Assembly (NCBI GenBank): GCA_002436415.1
Contig: DJMA01000041.1
Location: 40,005-104,004, forward strand
Source: Bdellovibrionaceae bacterium UBA6502
Lineage (GTDB): Bacteria > Bdellovibrionota > Bdellovibrionia > Bdellovibrionales > UBA840
Reading direction: 5' to 3'
Length of the DNA stretch: 64,000 nucleotides
The stretch's first letter is position 1. Every line of letters starts with the position of its first letter. Both the position numbers and the translations under genes were made by a program. Of the stretch, positions 45,865 through 52,578 are shown piece after piece. A model generated the notes under the pieces. The model did no database searches and had not been told where the DNA came from. It saw only the letters and a list, made by a program, of their open reading frames with translations.

Positions 45865-45883
45865 AAAAAGATTAGCTTTGGGC

Positions 45884-45911
45884 CTTGACGAATCAAAAAT
45901 TGAAACCAAAT
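45884..45911 (+). promoter_or_regulatory. Possible second RpoH-type promoter before dnaK
   Basis: CTTGAC (45884-45889) lies in the same GGSCCTTGACG context as the dnaJ promoter, and 14 bases later AACCAAAT (45904-45911) partly fits CCCCATNT. The -35 is good, the -10 weak. Confidence 0.45.
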
Positions 45912-45948
45912 TAATTAAGATTTTTAAACATATTTAAGGAGACGAGTA

Positions 45949-47841
45949 ATGGGTAAAATTATAGGAATCGACTTAGGAACTACAAACTCAGTAGTTTCAG
46001 TAATGGAGAACGGAGAAGCAAAGATTCTTTCCAACGAAGAAGGAACTCGCACAACTCCATCTGTAGTGGCATTTACAAAAGACGGGGAAAGACTAGTTGG
46101 TCAAATTGCAAAAAACCAAGCGGTTACAAACCCAGTAAATACAATCTTTTCTTCAAAGCGTTTTATTGGGCGTTTATTTTCTGAAGTAAAAGAAGAAACA
46201 ACAAATATTCCATACAAAGTAGTAGAGAGAAACAAAGAATGTGCTTTTGATGTGGATGGAGAGACTTACACTCCAGAGCAGATCGGTGCTTTTGTACTAC
46301 AAAAATTGAAAAAAACGGCGGAAGACTATCTTGGACAAGAAGTGACTGAAGCGGTGATTACAGTTCCAGCTTACTTTAACGATGCGCAAAGACAGGCTAC
46401 AAAAGATGCAGGTAAAATCGCAGGTCTTGAAGTAAAACGTATTATCAATGAGCCAACAGCAGCAGCGCTTGCTTATGGTCTTGATAAAAAGAACGATCAA
46501 AAAATCGTAATTTATGACTTCGGTGGAGGTACTTTTGATGTATCTGTACTTGAAGTTGGTGATAATGTTGTAGAAGTGAAATCAACTAACGGTGATACTC
46601 ACTTAGGTGGTGATAACTTTGACCAAGTGATTTTAAACTGGTTAATCGCTGAGTTCAAATCTACCAATGGTGTAGACCTATCGAATGATAAACTAGCTCT
46701 TCAACGTTTGAAAGAAGCGGCTGAAAAAGCGAAGATTGAACTTTCTTCTCGTGTAGAGTCTGACATCAACCTTCCATTCATCACTGCTGACCAAACTGGG
46801 CCTAAGCACTTACAAGTAAAATTGACTCGTTCTAAGTTTGAACAAATGTCAGAAGAATTAGTGAAACGTGCTTTAGAGCCTTGTAAAAAAGCTCTTCAAG
46901 ACGCTGGTTTAAGTGCCGGTGAAATTGACGAAGTAGTTTTAGTTGGTGGTACGACTCGTATCCCTGCAATCCAAGAATCTGTGAAAGGATTTTTTGGAAA
47001 AGAGCCTAACCGTTCTGTAAACCCTGATGAAGTTGTGGCAATTGGTGCTGCGGTTCAAGGTGGTGTATTGGGTGGTGAAGTGAAAGACGTTCTTCTTTTA
47101 GACGTAACACCTTTATCTTTAGGTATCGAAACTATGGGTGGAGTGTTCACGAAATTAATCGAAAGAAACACTACAATTCCATCGAAGAAATCTCAGATTT
47201 TTTCTACGGCGGCAGATAACCAACCAAGTGTTGACGTTCATGTATTGCAAGGTGAGCGAGAGATGGCTGAGTTTAACAAAACTTTGGGTCGTTTCGAGCT
47301 AAGTGATATTCCAAGTGCTCCTCGCGGTGTACCGCAAATTGAAGTAACTTTCGACATTGATGCTAATGGTATCTTAAGTGTTGGAGCGAAAGATTTAGGA
47401 ACTGGTAAAGAGCAAAGCATTAAGATCACTGCCAAGTCTGGTTTAACAGACCAAGACATTGAGCAAATGGTTGCTGATGCAGAGGCAAATGCTGAGGAAG
47501 ATAAAAAACGTAAAGAAGAAGTGACTCTAAAAAATAATCTAGACACTTTAGTTTACCAAACTGAAAAAACCTTGAAGGACAATGCCGATGCAGTGGCTGA
47601 AGCTGAAAAGAAAACAGCTGAAGAAGCAATTGCTGAATCTAAGAAAGCTCTTGAAGCTGGTGATTTAGACGCTATGAAGGGCGCTTACGAGAGATTGACC
47701 AATGCATCTCATGCAGTTAGTACTGCTCTTTATAATAAAGAGGGTGCAGCTCAGGGAGGTCCACAGGCAGAGCAACAACAGCAACAAGCTGGTGGTGATG
47801 ACGAAGTGATCGATGCTGAATTTAAAGATGTAAACGATTAA
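45949..47841 (+). CDS. dnaK: Chaperone protein DnaK (Hsp70)
   Basis: 630-residue Hsp70. Phosphate-binding loops 'GIDLGTTNSVVSV' and 'IYDFGGGTFDVSVLE'; 'VITVPAYFNDAQRQATKDAG'; 'IINEPTAAALAYGLD'; linker 'DVLLLDVTPLSLGIE'; C-terminal lid ending with a Q/G-rich tail and 'DEVIDAEFKDV', the bacterial DnaK EEVD-like ending. AAGGAGA ribosome-binding site. Own terminator at 47864. Full length and intact. Confidence 0.97.
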   Translation: MGKIIGIDLGTTNSVVSVMENGEAKILSNEEGTRTTPSVVAFTKDGERLVGQIAKNQAVTNPVNTIFSSKRFIGRLFSEVKEETTNIPYKVVERNKECAFDVDGETYTPEQIGAFVLQKLKKTAEDYLGQEVTEAVITVPAYFNDAQRQATKDAGKIAGLEVKRIINEPTAAALAYGLDKKNDQKIVIYDFGGGTFDVSVLEVGDNVVEVKSTNGDTHLGGDNFDQVILNWLIAEFKSTNGVDLSNDKLALQRLKEAAEKAKIELSSRVESDINLPFITADQTGPKHLQVKLTRSKFEQMSEELVKRALEPCKKALQDAGLSAGEIDEVVLVGGTTRIPAIQESVKGFFGKEPNRSVNPDEVVAIGAAVQGGVLGGEVKDVLLLDVTPLSLGIETMGGVFTKLIERNTTIPSKKSQIFSTAADNQPSVDVHVLQGEREMAEFNKTLGRFELSDIPSAPRGVPQIEVTFDIDANGILSVGAKDLGTGKEQSIKITAKSGLTDQDIEQMVADAEANAEEDKKRKEEVTLKNNLDTLVYQTEKTLKDNADAVAEAEKKTAEEAIAESKKALEAGDLDAMKGAYERLTNASHAVSTALYNKEGAAQGGPQAEQQQQQAGGDDEVIDAEFKDVND

Positions 47842-47863
47842 CTTTAATTTAAATTTAAAGTAG

Positions 47864-47893
47864 AAAAGGCCAGGCATTAGCTTGGCCTTTTTT
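47864..47893 (+). terminator. Intrinsic terminator after dnaK
   Basis: AAAAGGCCA (47864-47872) pairs with TGGCCTTTT (47883-47891) around a 10-base loop and runs into six T. GC-rich core, clear U tract. Confidence 0.85.
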
Positions 47894-48095
47894 GTGTCTT
47901 TTATTTACATGCAAAGGCTTCTTGTTTTATTTCATTTCCTATTAAGTGTTTCAATTTAGCTCGTAAAACTTTTATTTAAAAATGAAACAAATTTAAACTC
48001 AAGTAGCTCTTAAATGTGATTTCCACACGAAATACAAGAAAATGTTGAAGAACTCGTAAAATATTACCGATGAAATAGGCAGGAGTGAGTGTAAG

Positions 48096-50069
48096 TTGAA
48101 ACGAGTTTATTTAATCTGTTCAGAAGAAGATTGTCCACCAGGCTTAAGTTCTTTTATGAAAAGGCTTAGGGGCTTTGGTTATATTTTTGAAAGAATTCGC
48201 AGTGTCGAAGAAGTGAATGCCATTGAGAAAATGAATGCCAAAATCGTGATGGCAGGGGTAGATGTTGAGAAGATAGAGCATCCAACTATGGAAGTGGTAT
48301 CTGCTTTTAAACGACGCTTTCCTGAATCCGATTGCATTGCAGTTTATGCTGGGAAATTGAAATACGACCAACAAATTTTTTACAAGGCAGAAGTGAGCGC
48401 AGTTTACCAATATCCGTTTGAGGATGAACTTTTAATCAATTACTTTTTTGAGAGCGATCCGACGGATTTAGCGAACCATCAGTTAAGTTATGATATTTTA
48501 GCAAGAGTAAGTGTAATGGAGTTGAAGGCAGGTGATCGTTTGCCATTTGCTTTGTATGTACATTTGCCAGCCAACCAAAAAATTATTCCTTACAACCATG
48601 TGAATCAACCACTTGATGAAGAGGTGTTGGCAAAGTTTAAAAATAATGCGCATTACAATTTATATATTAAGAAGTCAGATTTGCAAATTTATTACGATTA
48701 TTGCGCAGTTAGAATTACCGCATCCCAGGAAGGAAAAACGAGAGAAGAGCGACGCCTTGAAATGCAAAAGGAATTACGCTCTTTAATGTCTGGTTTTTTC
48801 CATGAAGGAGACAACTTAAAAGAACAAGCACAGATGATAGAACATTTAGGTAAGATTGTTTCTCGTATAGAGGATGAGTCTGGTTCAAAGCTGAATCTGG
48901 TAACTGAAGTAAATAAAATTGCAGCTCAACAACTTACAAATTATTCTCATGCTAAAAACATGGCAACCTACTGTGCTTTGTTTGGAATGATGGCAGGTCT
49001 TTACGAAACCGAGAGTTTAAGAATGGGTGGCCTACTCCATGATTTAGGGATGATGGATCTACCACTTTCAATGCTTCATAAAGACATATCTGAGATGGAT
49101 GAAGTGGAAATTGCTCAATTTAAACTTCACCCCAATTTTGCTAAATTTACAGTTCAAGAGAAGGGGATCAATCTACCACAAATCGTGGAAAATATGATAC
49201 TGCAACACCATGAAAATATGGATGGAAGTGGTTTTCCATATGGCTTAACGAAAAATGATATTGATCCTTATGCAAAAGTGTGTGCTTTTGCTGATGCCTT
49301 TGATACTTTGACCAGTGTCCGCGAGGGCTATCGTCAACTGAGTCCGAGGGATGCAATGTTAAAAATTGCAGGGGTAGGAGAAAAAGCTCCTTTGCCATTT
49401 TTTGATTCTGAATTTCATGGAAAAATTGTCACAGCTTTTATGGAAGAAGATTTTGTCGTCGGAAGCGTTGAGCCTTATGTACAAGTAGAGAAAAAGGGGA
49501 TAGTGTCAGAACCAGAGGAGAATACAAGATCTCGTATTAAAAGTTTTGATGAATTCTCAAAAGAACAATCCGCCAATATTGGTAGTGTAAAGACAAGTGA
49601 AGGCAAAGAAGTATTTGGTAAAATAAAAAATGATTCAGAAGTAAAAGAGAAAAAACAACTCAATTATGTCGTGAGTCAGTTGGTTGAAAATGAGGCCCAA
49701 GAATCAGATTTACAAGATCAGGCCGAGCCGAAATCGGTTGAGGAAGAAAGCTTTTCTGACGAGTCGATGATTCATGATCTAGAATCAGCTTTAGAGCCGA
49801 GTGAAGAGAGATTAAATAAAAAAACGGCAGAGTCTCCTAAGGCTCGATCTAAAAATGAAGCATCAATCCTTGAAGAAGATTTAGAAGATGATGATGAGAT
49901 TCTTGGAGCTCCACAGATCGAAGAAGAGCTTGAAAATGATATGGATGATTTTATGAATCATTTCGAAAATCAGATGCGAGAGTTTAATGGTGGTAATGAA
50001 GAGATGGAAGACATTGATGACTTAGCACAAAATATGCTCGAAGAGGATGGGGCAGGTAAGTCTGCCTAA
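48096..50069 (+). CDS. HD-GYP domain protein with pseudo-receiver, probable c-di-GMP phosphodiesterase
   Basis: 657 residues. Residues 1-125 look like a receiver domain without the acceptor Asp (strand 3 ends 'IVMAGVD') and without the strand-5 Lys. A middle domain (residues 140-215, 'MELKAGDRLPFALYVHLPANQKI') is of a kind seen with HD-GYP proteins. The HD-GYP domain spans about 275-455: 'GLLHDLGMMDLP' (HD pair kept, Lys of HDxGK is Met), 'HHENMDGSGFPYGL' (GFP for GYP) and 'AFADAFDTLTS'. The last 180 residues are acidic and disordered. Metal ligands remain, so hydrolysis of c-di-GMP is plausible. TTG start. Confidence 0.85.
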   Translation: MKRVYLICSEEDCPPGLSSFMKRLRGFGYIFERIRSVEEVNAIEKMNAKIVMAGVDVEKIEHPTMEVVSAFKRRFPESDCIAVYAGKLKYDQQIFYKAEVSAVYQYPFEDELLINYFFESDPTDLANHQLSYDILARVSVMELKAGDRLPFALYVHLPANQKIIPYNHVNQPLDEEVLAKFKNNAHYNLYIKKSDLQIYYDYCAVRITASQEGKTREERRLEMQKELRSLMSGFFHEGDNLKEQAQMIEHLGKIVSRIEDESGSKLNLVTEVNKIAAQQLTNYSHAKNMATYCALFGMMAGLYETESLRMGGLLHDLGMMDLPLSMLHKDISEMDEVEIAQFKLHPNFAKFTVQEKGINLPQIVENMILQHHENMDGSGFPYGLTKNDIDPYAKVCAFADAFDTLTSVREGYRQLSPRDAMLKIAGVGEKAPLPFFDSEFHGKIVTAFMEEDFVVGSVEPYVQVEKKGIVSEPEENTRSRIKSFDEFSKEQSANIGSVKTSEGKEVFGKIKNDSEVKEKKQLNYVVSQLVENEAQESDLQDQAEPKSVEEESFSDESMIHDLESALEPSEERLNKKTAESPKARSKNEASILEEDLEDDDEILGAPQIEEELENDMDDFMNHFENQMREFNGGNEEMEDIDDLAQNMLEEDGAGKSA

Positions 50070-50325
50070 AAAGAGTCTCTCGGCCTATTCTTACAATAAA
50101 ATTTTTAACGTGAATAAAGGTATCTTTGCAAAGGATTATCTTTATAGTTTCATCTGATCCAATCGAGTAATGTGGGTTGGCATTTACGTGCTTTTTCTTT
50201 TTTTTCGAATGATTTAACCTGTGCTAGACCGAAAAAGGATTTTTGCTGATGGATTAAAAGCAGGTTTTAAGCAAGGTTCTGAAAATTATCTTTGTAGCTT
50301 CTTTGTTACTTCGATAAGCTTAGGT

Positions 50326-50823
50326 ATGGCTAAGCATGATTTTAATTTCCAAAAATTTTCATTAAGAAACTTTGTTGATGGCCAAGATGAAGAGGCCTTG
50401 TTTCAAGCCTTGAAAGATCCAGAAGTGGTAAAACATATGGCGAGTTCAGGGATTTCAAGAGCTGATTGCGATGTAATTGTTAAAGAATCAAATTCTCATT
50501 GGCAGGAACATGGAATTGGTTCTTGGGCCGTTGTTAATAACGATGAAGTAATTGGTTGGGCTGGCTTTAAGATTTGGCAAGGCTCTAGCTTTGAGCTTTT
50601 AGTTGTACTAGGAAAAAGTTCATGGGGCTTAGGAAAAGAAATTTATTCCGAACTCATAAAGCTAGGCCGAGAGTGCTATGACCTTAAAAGTGTTTTAGTG
50701 GTTCTGCCGGAGACCCGTAAAAGCTTTCAATACATCGTAAAAAAAGCTGGTTTCGCTCCAGTGGGTAGGGTGGAGTTTAATGGAGAGTTTTTCCAGAAGT
50801 TTGAATTGAAATTTAAAGATTAA
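50326..50823 (+). CDS. GNAT family N-acetyltransferase
   Basis: About 165 residues. GNAT pattern: 'LFQALKDPEVVKHM', 'GIGSWAVVNNDEVIGWAGFKIWQG', then 'ELLVVLGKSSWGLGKEIYSELIKLG' (acetyl-CoA pyrophosphate loop) and 'KAGFAPVGRVEF'. It resembles RimJ/RimL-type enzymes. The open frame extends upstream to a GTG at 50221, but the extra 35 residues are not GNAT-like, so ATG 50326 is preferred despite a weak ribosome-binding site. Substrate unknown. Confidence 0.78.
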   Translation: MAKHDFNFQKFSLRNFVDGQDEEALFQALKDPEVVKHMASSGISRADCDVIVKESNSHWQEHGIGSWAVVNNDEVIGWAGFKIWQGSSFELLVVLGKSSWGLGKEIYSELIKLGRECYDLKSVLVVLPETRKSFQYIVKKAGFAPVGRVEFNGEFFQKFELKFKD

Positions 50824-50842
50824 AAAAAATAAAGGCTTTATA
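50823..50842 (-). terminator. Probable terminator of tRNA-Leu
   Basis: Read on the minus strand, ATAAAG/CTTTAT forms a short hairpin just after the tRNA 3' end and is followed by a run of eight T. Stem is weak but the T tract is strong. Confidence 0.45.
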
Positions 50843-50849
50843 GTTAGAT

Positions 50850-50936
50850 TGGTGCCCGGGACTGGATTTGAACCAGCACGGGCTTTCGCCCACCACCCCC
50901 TCAAGATGGCGTGTCTACCAATTTCACCACCCGGGC
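50850..50936 (-). tRNA. tRNA-Leu (anticodon GAG)
   Basis: On the minus strand an 87-base class II tRNA. Acceptor stem GCCCGGG pairs with CCCGGGC, discriminator A, and CCA is encoded. The D arm reads GGTGAAATTGGTAGACAC, the anticodon arm CCATC-TTGAGGG-GGTGG with GAG anticodon, a long variable arm with GGGC-GAAA-GCCC, and the T arm contains GGTTCAAATCC. All features match leucine tRNAs. Confidence 0.96.
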
Positions 50937-50950
50937 ATTCCTGAGTAATA

Positions 50951-50979
50951 GTTATAGAAATATTTTGAAGCGCGGTCAA
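50951..50979 (-). promoter_or_regulatory. Sigma-70 promoter of tRNA-Leu
   Basis: Minus strand: TTGACC (-35, 50979-50974), 17-base spacer, TATAAC (-10, 50956-50951), about 14 bases before the mature tRNA 5' end. Near-consensus with ideal spacing. Confidence 0.8.
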
Positions 50980-51180
50980 AAGGCTTCTTTTTGGAAGTTA
51001 AAAAATGCTGAAAAACATGACAGCTTGAGGCCACTTAAACTCATTTTAAGAAGAACCAGATCTGATGTGCCCTTAGGAAATGATTTCTTCGGGATATACT
51101 TAGTTCATTTATAAAGAAAAGAAGCTTTCTTCTGAAAAATTAAAAAAGGGTTCGAAGGCTTGTTGAGTTTAATTTTATCT

Positions 51181-51684
51181 TTAGGATTCATCAGAGCCAG
51201 AGTCAGAACCTTCAGTGTATTCACAGCTTCCAACAAACTCGATCAGGTATATCTGATAGATCACATTGTTATCGGTGTCCAATTGAAGCTGGCTGGCAAT
51301 GACAAAATCACAACCACCACTTGTGCTGCCACTTTCTTGCTGAATGTCTGACAAAATGGGGTTACTTTCTTGCAAAGTGTAATTCAGACTGTAGTCATCC
51401 GAATAGGCAAAATTAAAAATATCACCTAATCTTGTTAGGCTTTGTAGGTCGGTTTCTAGACTAGCCTTTATCGCACAGTCTGATTTATATTCGCTTTCAA
51501 GCTCGGTAAAGGAAACATTATCTTCGCTAAAATCAGAGCTTATAGAAGACTCAAGCTGGCTGGCAAAAACATAGGTAGAGCTGCAAGAACTGGCGCCGTT
51601 AGATGAGTTTTCATCGTTCGTTAAATCTTTTTCCACGCAGGAAATTAAAAAAATACTAGCCGTAAGTAATAATAATTTAAACAA
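51181..51684 (-). CDS. Small Ser/Asp-rich lipoprotein, function unknown
   Basis: 167 residues. Lipobox LISC gives a lipidated Cys at about residue 16. The mature part is acidic and rich in Ser, Asp and Glu, with four or five further Cys (SSCSST, SDCAIK, GGCDF, GSCEY) that could form disulfides in the periplasm. TTG start behind a strong AAGGAGG. No family recognised. It is divergent from the hairpin-rich leader at 51765. Confidence 0.68.
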   Translation of the reverse strand: MFKLLLLTASIFLISCVEKDLTNDENSSNGASSCSSTYVFASQLESSISSDFSEDNVSFTELESEYKSDCAIKASLETDLQSLTRLGDIFNFAYSDDYSLNYTLQESNPILSDIQQESGSTSGGCDFVIASQLQLDTDNNVIYQIYLIEFVGSCEYTEGSDSGSDES

Positions 51685-51764
51685 CTTAGCCTCCTTGCTG
51701 AAAAAAACTTCGGCAAAAAAGAAAAAATAATTAACCCTTTTCCCAATTTAGGTGGTCTAGATAA

Positions 51765-51911
51765 TAAGAGCTTAGGGGGATTGGCTCTTAAATAGAAGAC
51801 AGGATGTTTTCTAGACAAAAACCCAAGGATGGGAACTTGGTTTTCAAGGATTGAAAACCGTAAGCACAGGGATAGTGCAGAGGCTGTTTCCAAGCTAAAT
51901 AGGGAGGGATT
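51765..51911 (+). ncRNA. CsrA/RsmA-type multi-hairpin RNA (decoy RNA or 5' leader)
   Basis: A row of hairpins each showing GGA in the loop, as CsrA/RsmA-binding RNAs do. H1: 7-base stem 51765-51771/51784-51790, loop with GGGGGA. H2: 8-base stem 51793-51800/51806-51813 (one G-T), loop AGGAT. H3: CCC/GGG at 51822-51833, loop AAGGAT. H4: 8-base stem 51839-51846/51852-51859, loop AGGAT, identical to H2. H5: GCAC/GTGC at 51864-51878, loop AGGGATA. The ribosome-binding site of the next ORF (AGGGAGGGAT, 51901-51910) contains two more GGA. It may be a CsrB-like sponge, a CsrA-repressed leader, or both. A -10-like TAGATAAT lies at 51758-51765. Confidence 0.62.
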
Positions 51912-52085
51912 ATGGCCTTTAAGAAAAAAACCTCGAAGACTATTACTCTTAGTAAAGAAGAACTGGGAGTGTTATCGAAGGAGCTGGAATTGCTAGAAAA
52001 TACTCTAGCGCAGTTCACGGGAAGAACAGAGCGATTCCTGCTTTTTCGAAAACTGAAAAAAGTATTTAAGCAGGCTTCCACCTGA
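51912..52085 (+). CDS. 57-residue basic helical protein behind the GGA-hairpin leader
   Basis: Small ORF with a very strong site (AGGGAGGGATT before ATG). The product starts MAFKKKTSKTITL and continues with 'SKEELGVLSKELELLENTLAQF', a heptad-like amphipathic helix, then a basic tail 'RFLLFRKLKKVFKQAST'. It has no signal peptide. A perfect terminator follows at 52139. No family recognised. If the leader binds CsrA, this protein is probably switched on when CsrA is sequestered. Confidence 0.68.
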   Translation: MAFKKKTSKTITLSKEELGVLSKELELLENTLAQFTGRTERFLLFRKLKKVFKQAST

Positions 52086-52138
52086 TTAAATAAATATACA
52101 AGTGTTATTCATTTGTTCCTCTAATTTTTTTGGGCTCC

Positions 52139-52175
52139 GAGGGGCAGGCAATGGGGCCTGCCCCTCAACTTTTTT
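52139..52175 (+). terminator. Strong intrinsic terminator after the 57-residue ORF
   Basis: Perfect 11-base stem GAGGGGCAGGC (52139-52149) and GCCTGCCCCTC (52156-52166), 6-base loop, then AAC and six T. The most GC-rich stem in the region; it ends the leader/small-ORF transcript. Confidence 0.9.
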
Positions 52176-52389
52176 GTAATCTAAAAAATACCTTCTTAAT
52201 AGAATATGAGATCCATTTAGCTTTTATAGCATTCTCTTTTTGTCTCTAATAAATCTCATTCAAAACAAAACGGCTCTGTAGCATTCAAAGGCAAAGTGAG
52301 GGCCTTTGAGCTGTTTGGTTTGCTCTATTTCTAAGTCCAATTAAGTGCTTTGAATTGATGTTTCATAATTTCTAAAAAAACATGTTCCC
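52176..52389. other. Intergenic stretch without recognised gene
   Basis: About 210 A+T-rich bases between the strong terminator and the riboswitch promoter. Stop codons interrupt all frames and no ribosome-binding site with a following ORF was found. No convincing structured RNA seen. Confidence 0.5.
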
Positions 52390-52418
52390 TTGACCAAACA
52401 ATTACAAGTCTTTAATCT
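52390..52418 (+). promoter_or_regulatory. Candidate sigma-70 promoter of the riboswitch-btuB transcript
   Basis: TTGACC (52390-52395), exactly 17 bases, then TAATCT (52413-52418). The -35 is good, the -10 moderate; the predicted start falls at the first base-paired position of the riboswitch. Confidence 0.55.
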
Positions 52419-52423
52419 CGCGA

Positions 52424-52558
52424 GACTTCATGGAATCTGGTGAGAGGCCAGAACTGTCCCGCAGCGGTATGATTTACGAGCTCTAAATAAGCACTGGTTA
52501 TAGAAACCGGGAAGCTCCTGAGTGAGATTTGAAAATCTGAGTCCGAATACTTGAAGTT
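52424..52558 (+). promoter_or_regulatory. Cobalamin (adenosylcobalamin-type) riboswitch
   Basis: Conserved core present in order: GGAATCTGGTGAGAGGCCAG, AACTGTCCCGCAGCGGTA, the B12-box region with GCACTGG, CCGGGAAG, and GAGTCCGAATACTTG. The closing P1 stem is visible as ACTTCA (52425-52430) with TGAAGT (52552-52557). It ends 20 bases before the start codon of a BtuB-like receptor, so B12 binding most likely hides the GAGGAG ribosome-binding site. Confidence 0.92.
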
Positions 52559-52578
52559 TTTATTTTCCGAGGAGAAGT

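Noticed and set aside
50221..50325. 35-residue N-terminal extension of the GNAT protein from a GTG start
   Set aside because: No ribosome-binding site and not GNAT-like; internal ATG preferred.
51765..51911. Possibility that the leader is a c-di-GMP (GEMM) riboswitch
   Set aside because: The conserved AGGGCAAAC and GGGACGCAAAGCC core elements are absent; the hairpins share only GGA loops.
51645..52081. Minus-strand open frames through the hairpin leader and the small ORF
   Set aside because: They run antisense through the structured RNA and lack start signals; the plus-strand small ORF has both a strong ribosome-binding site and a terminator.
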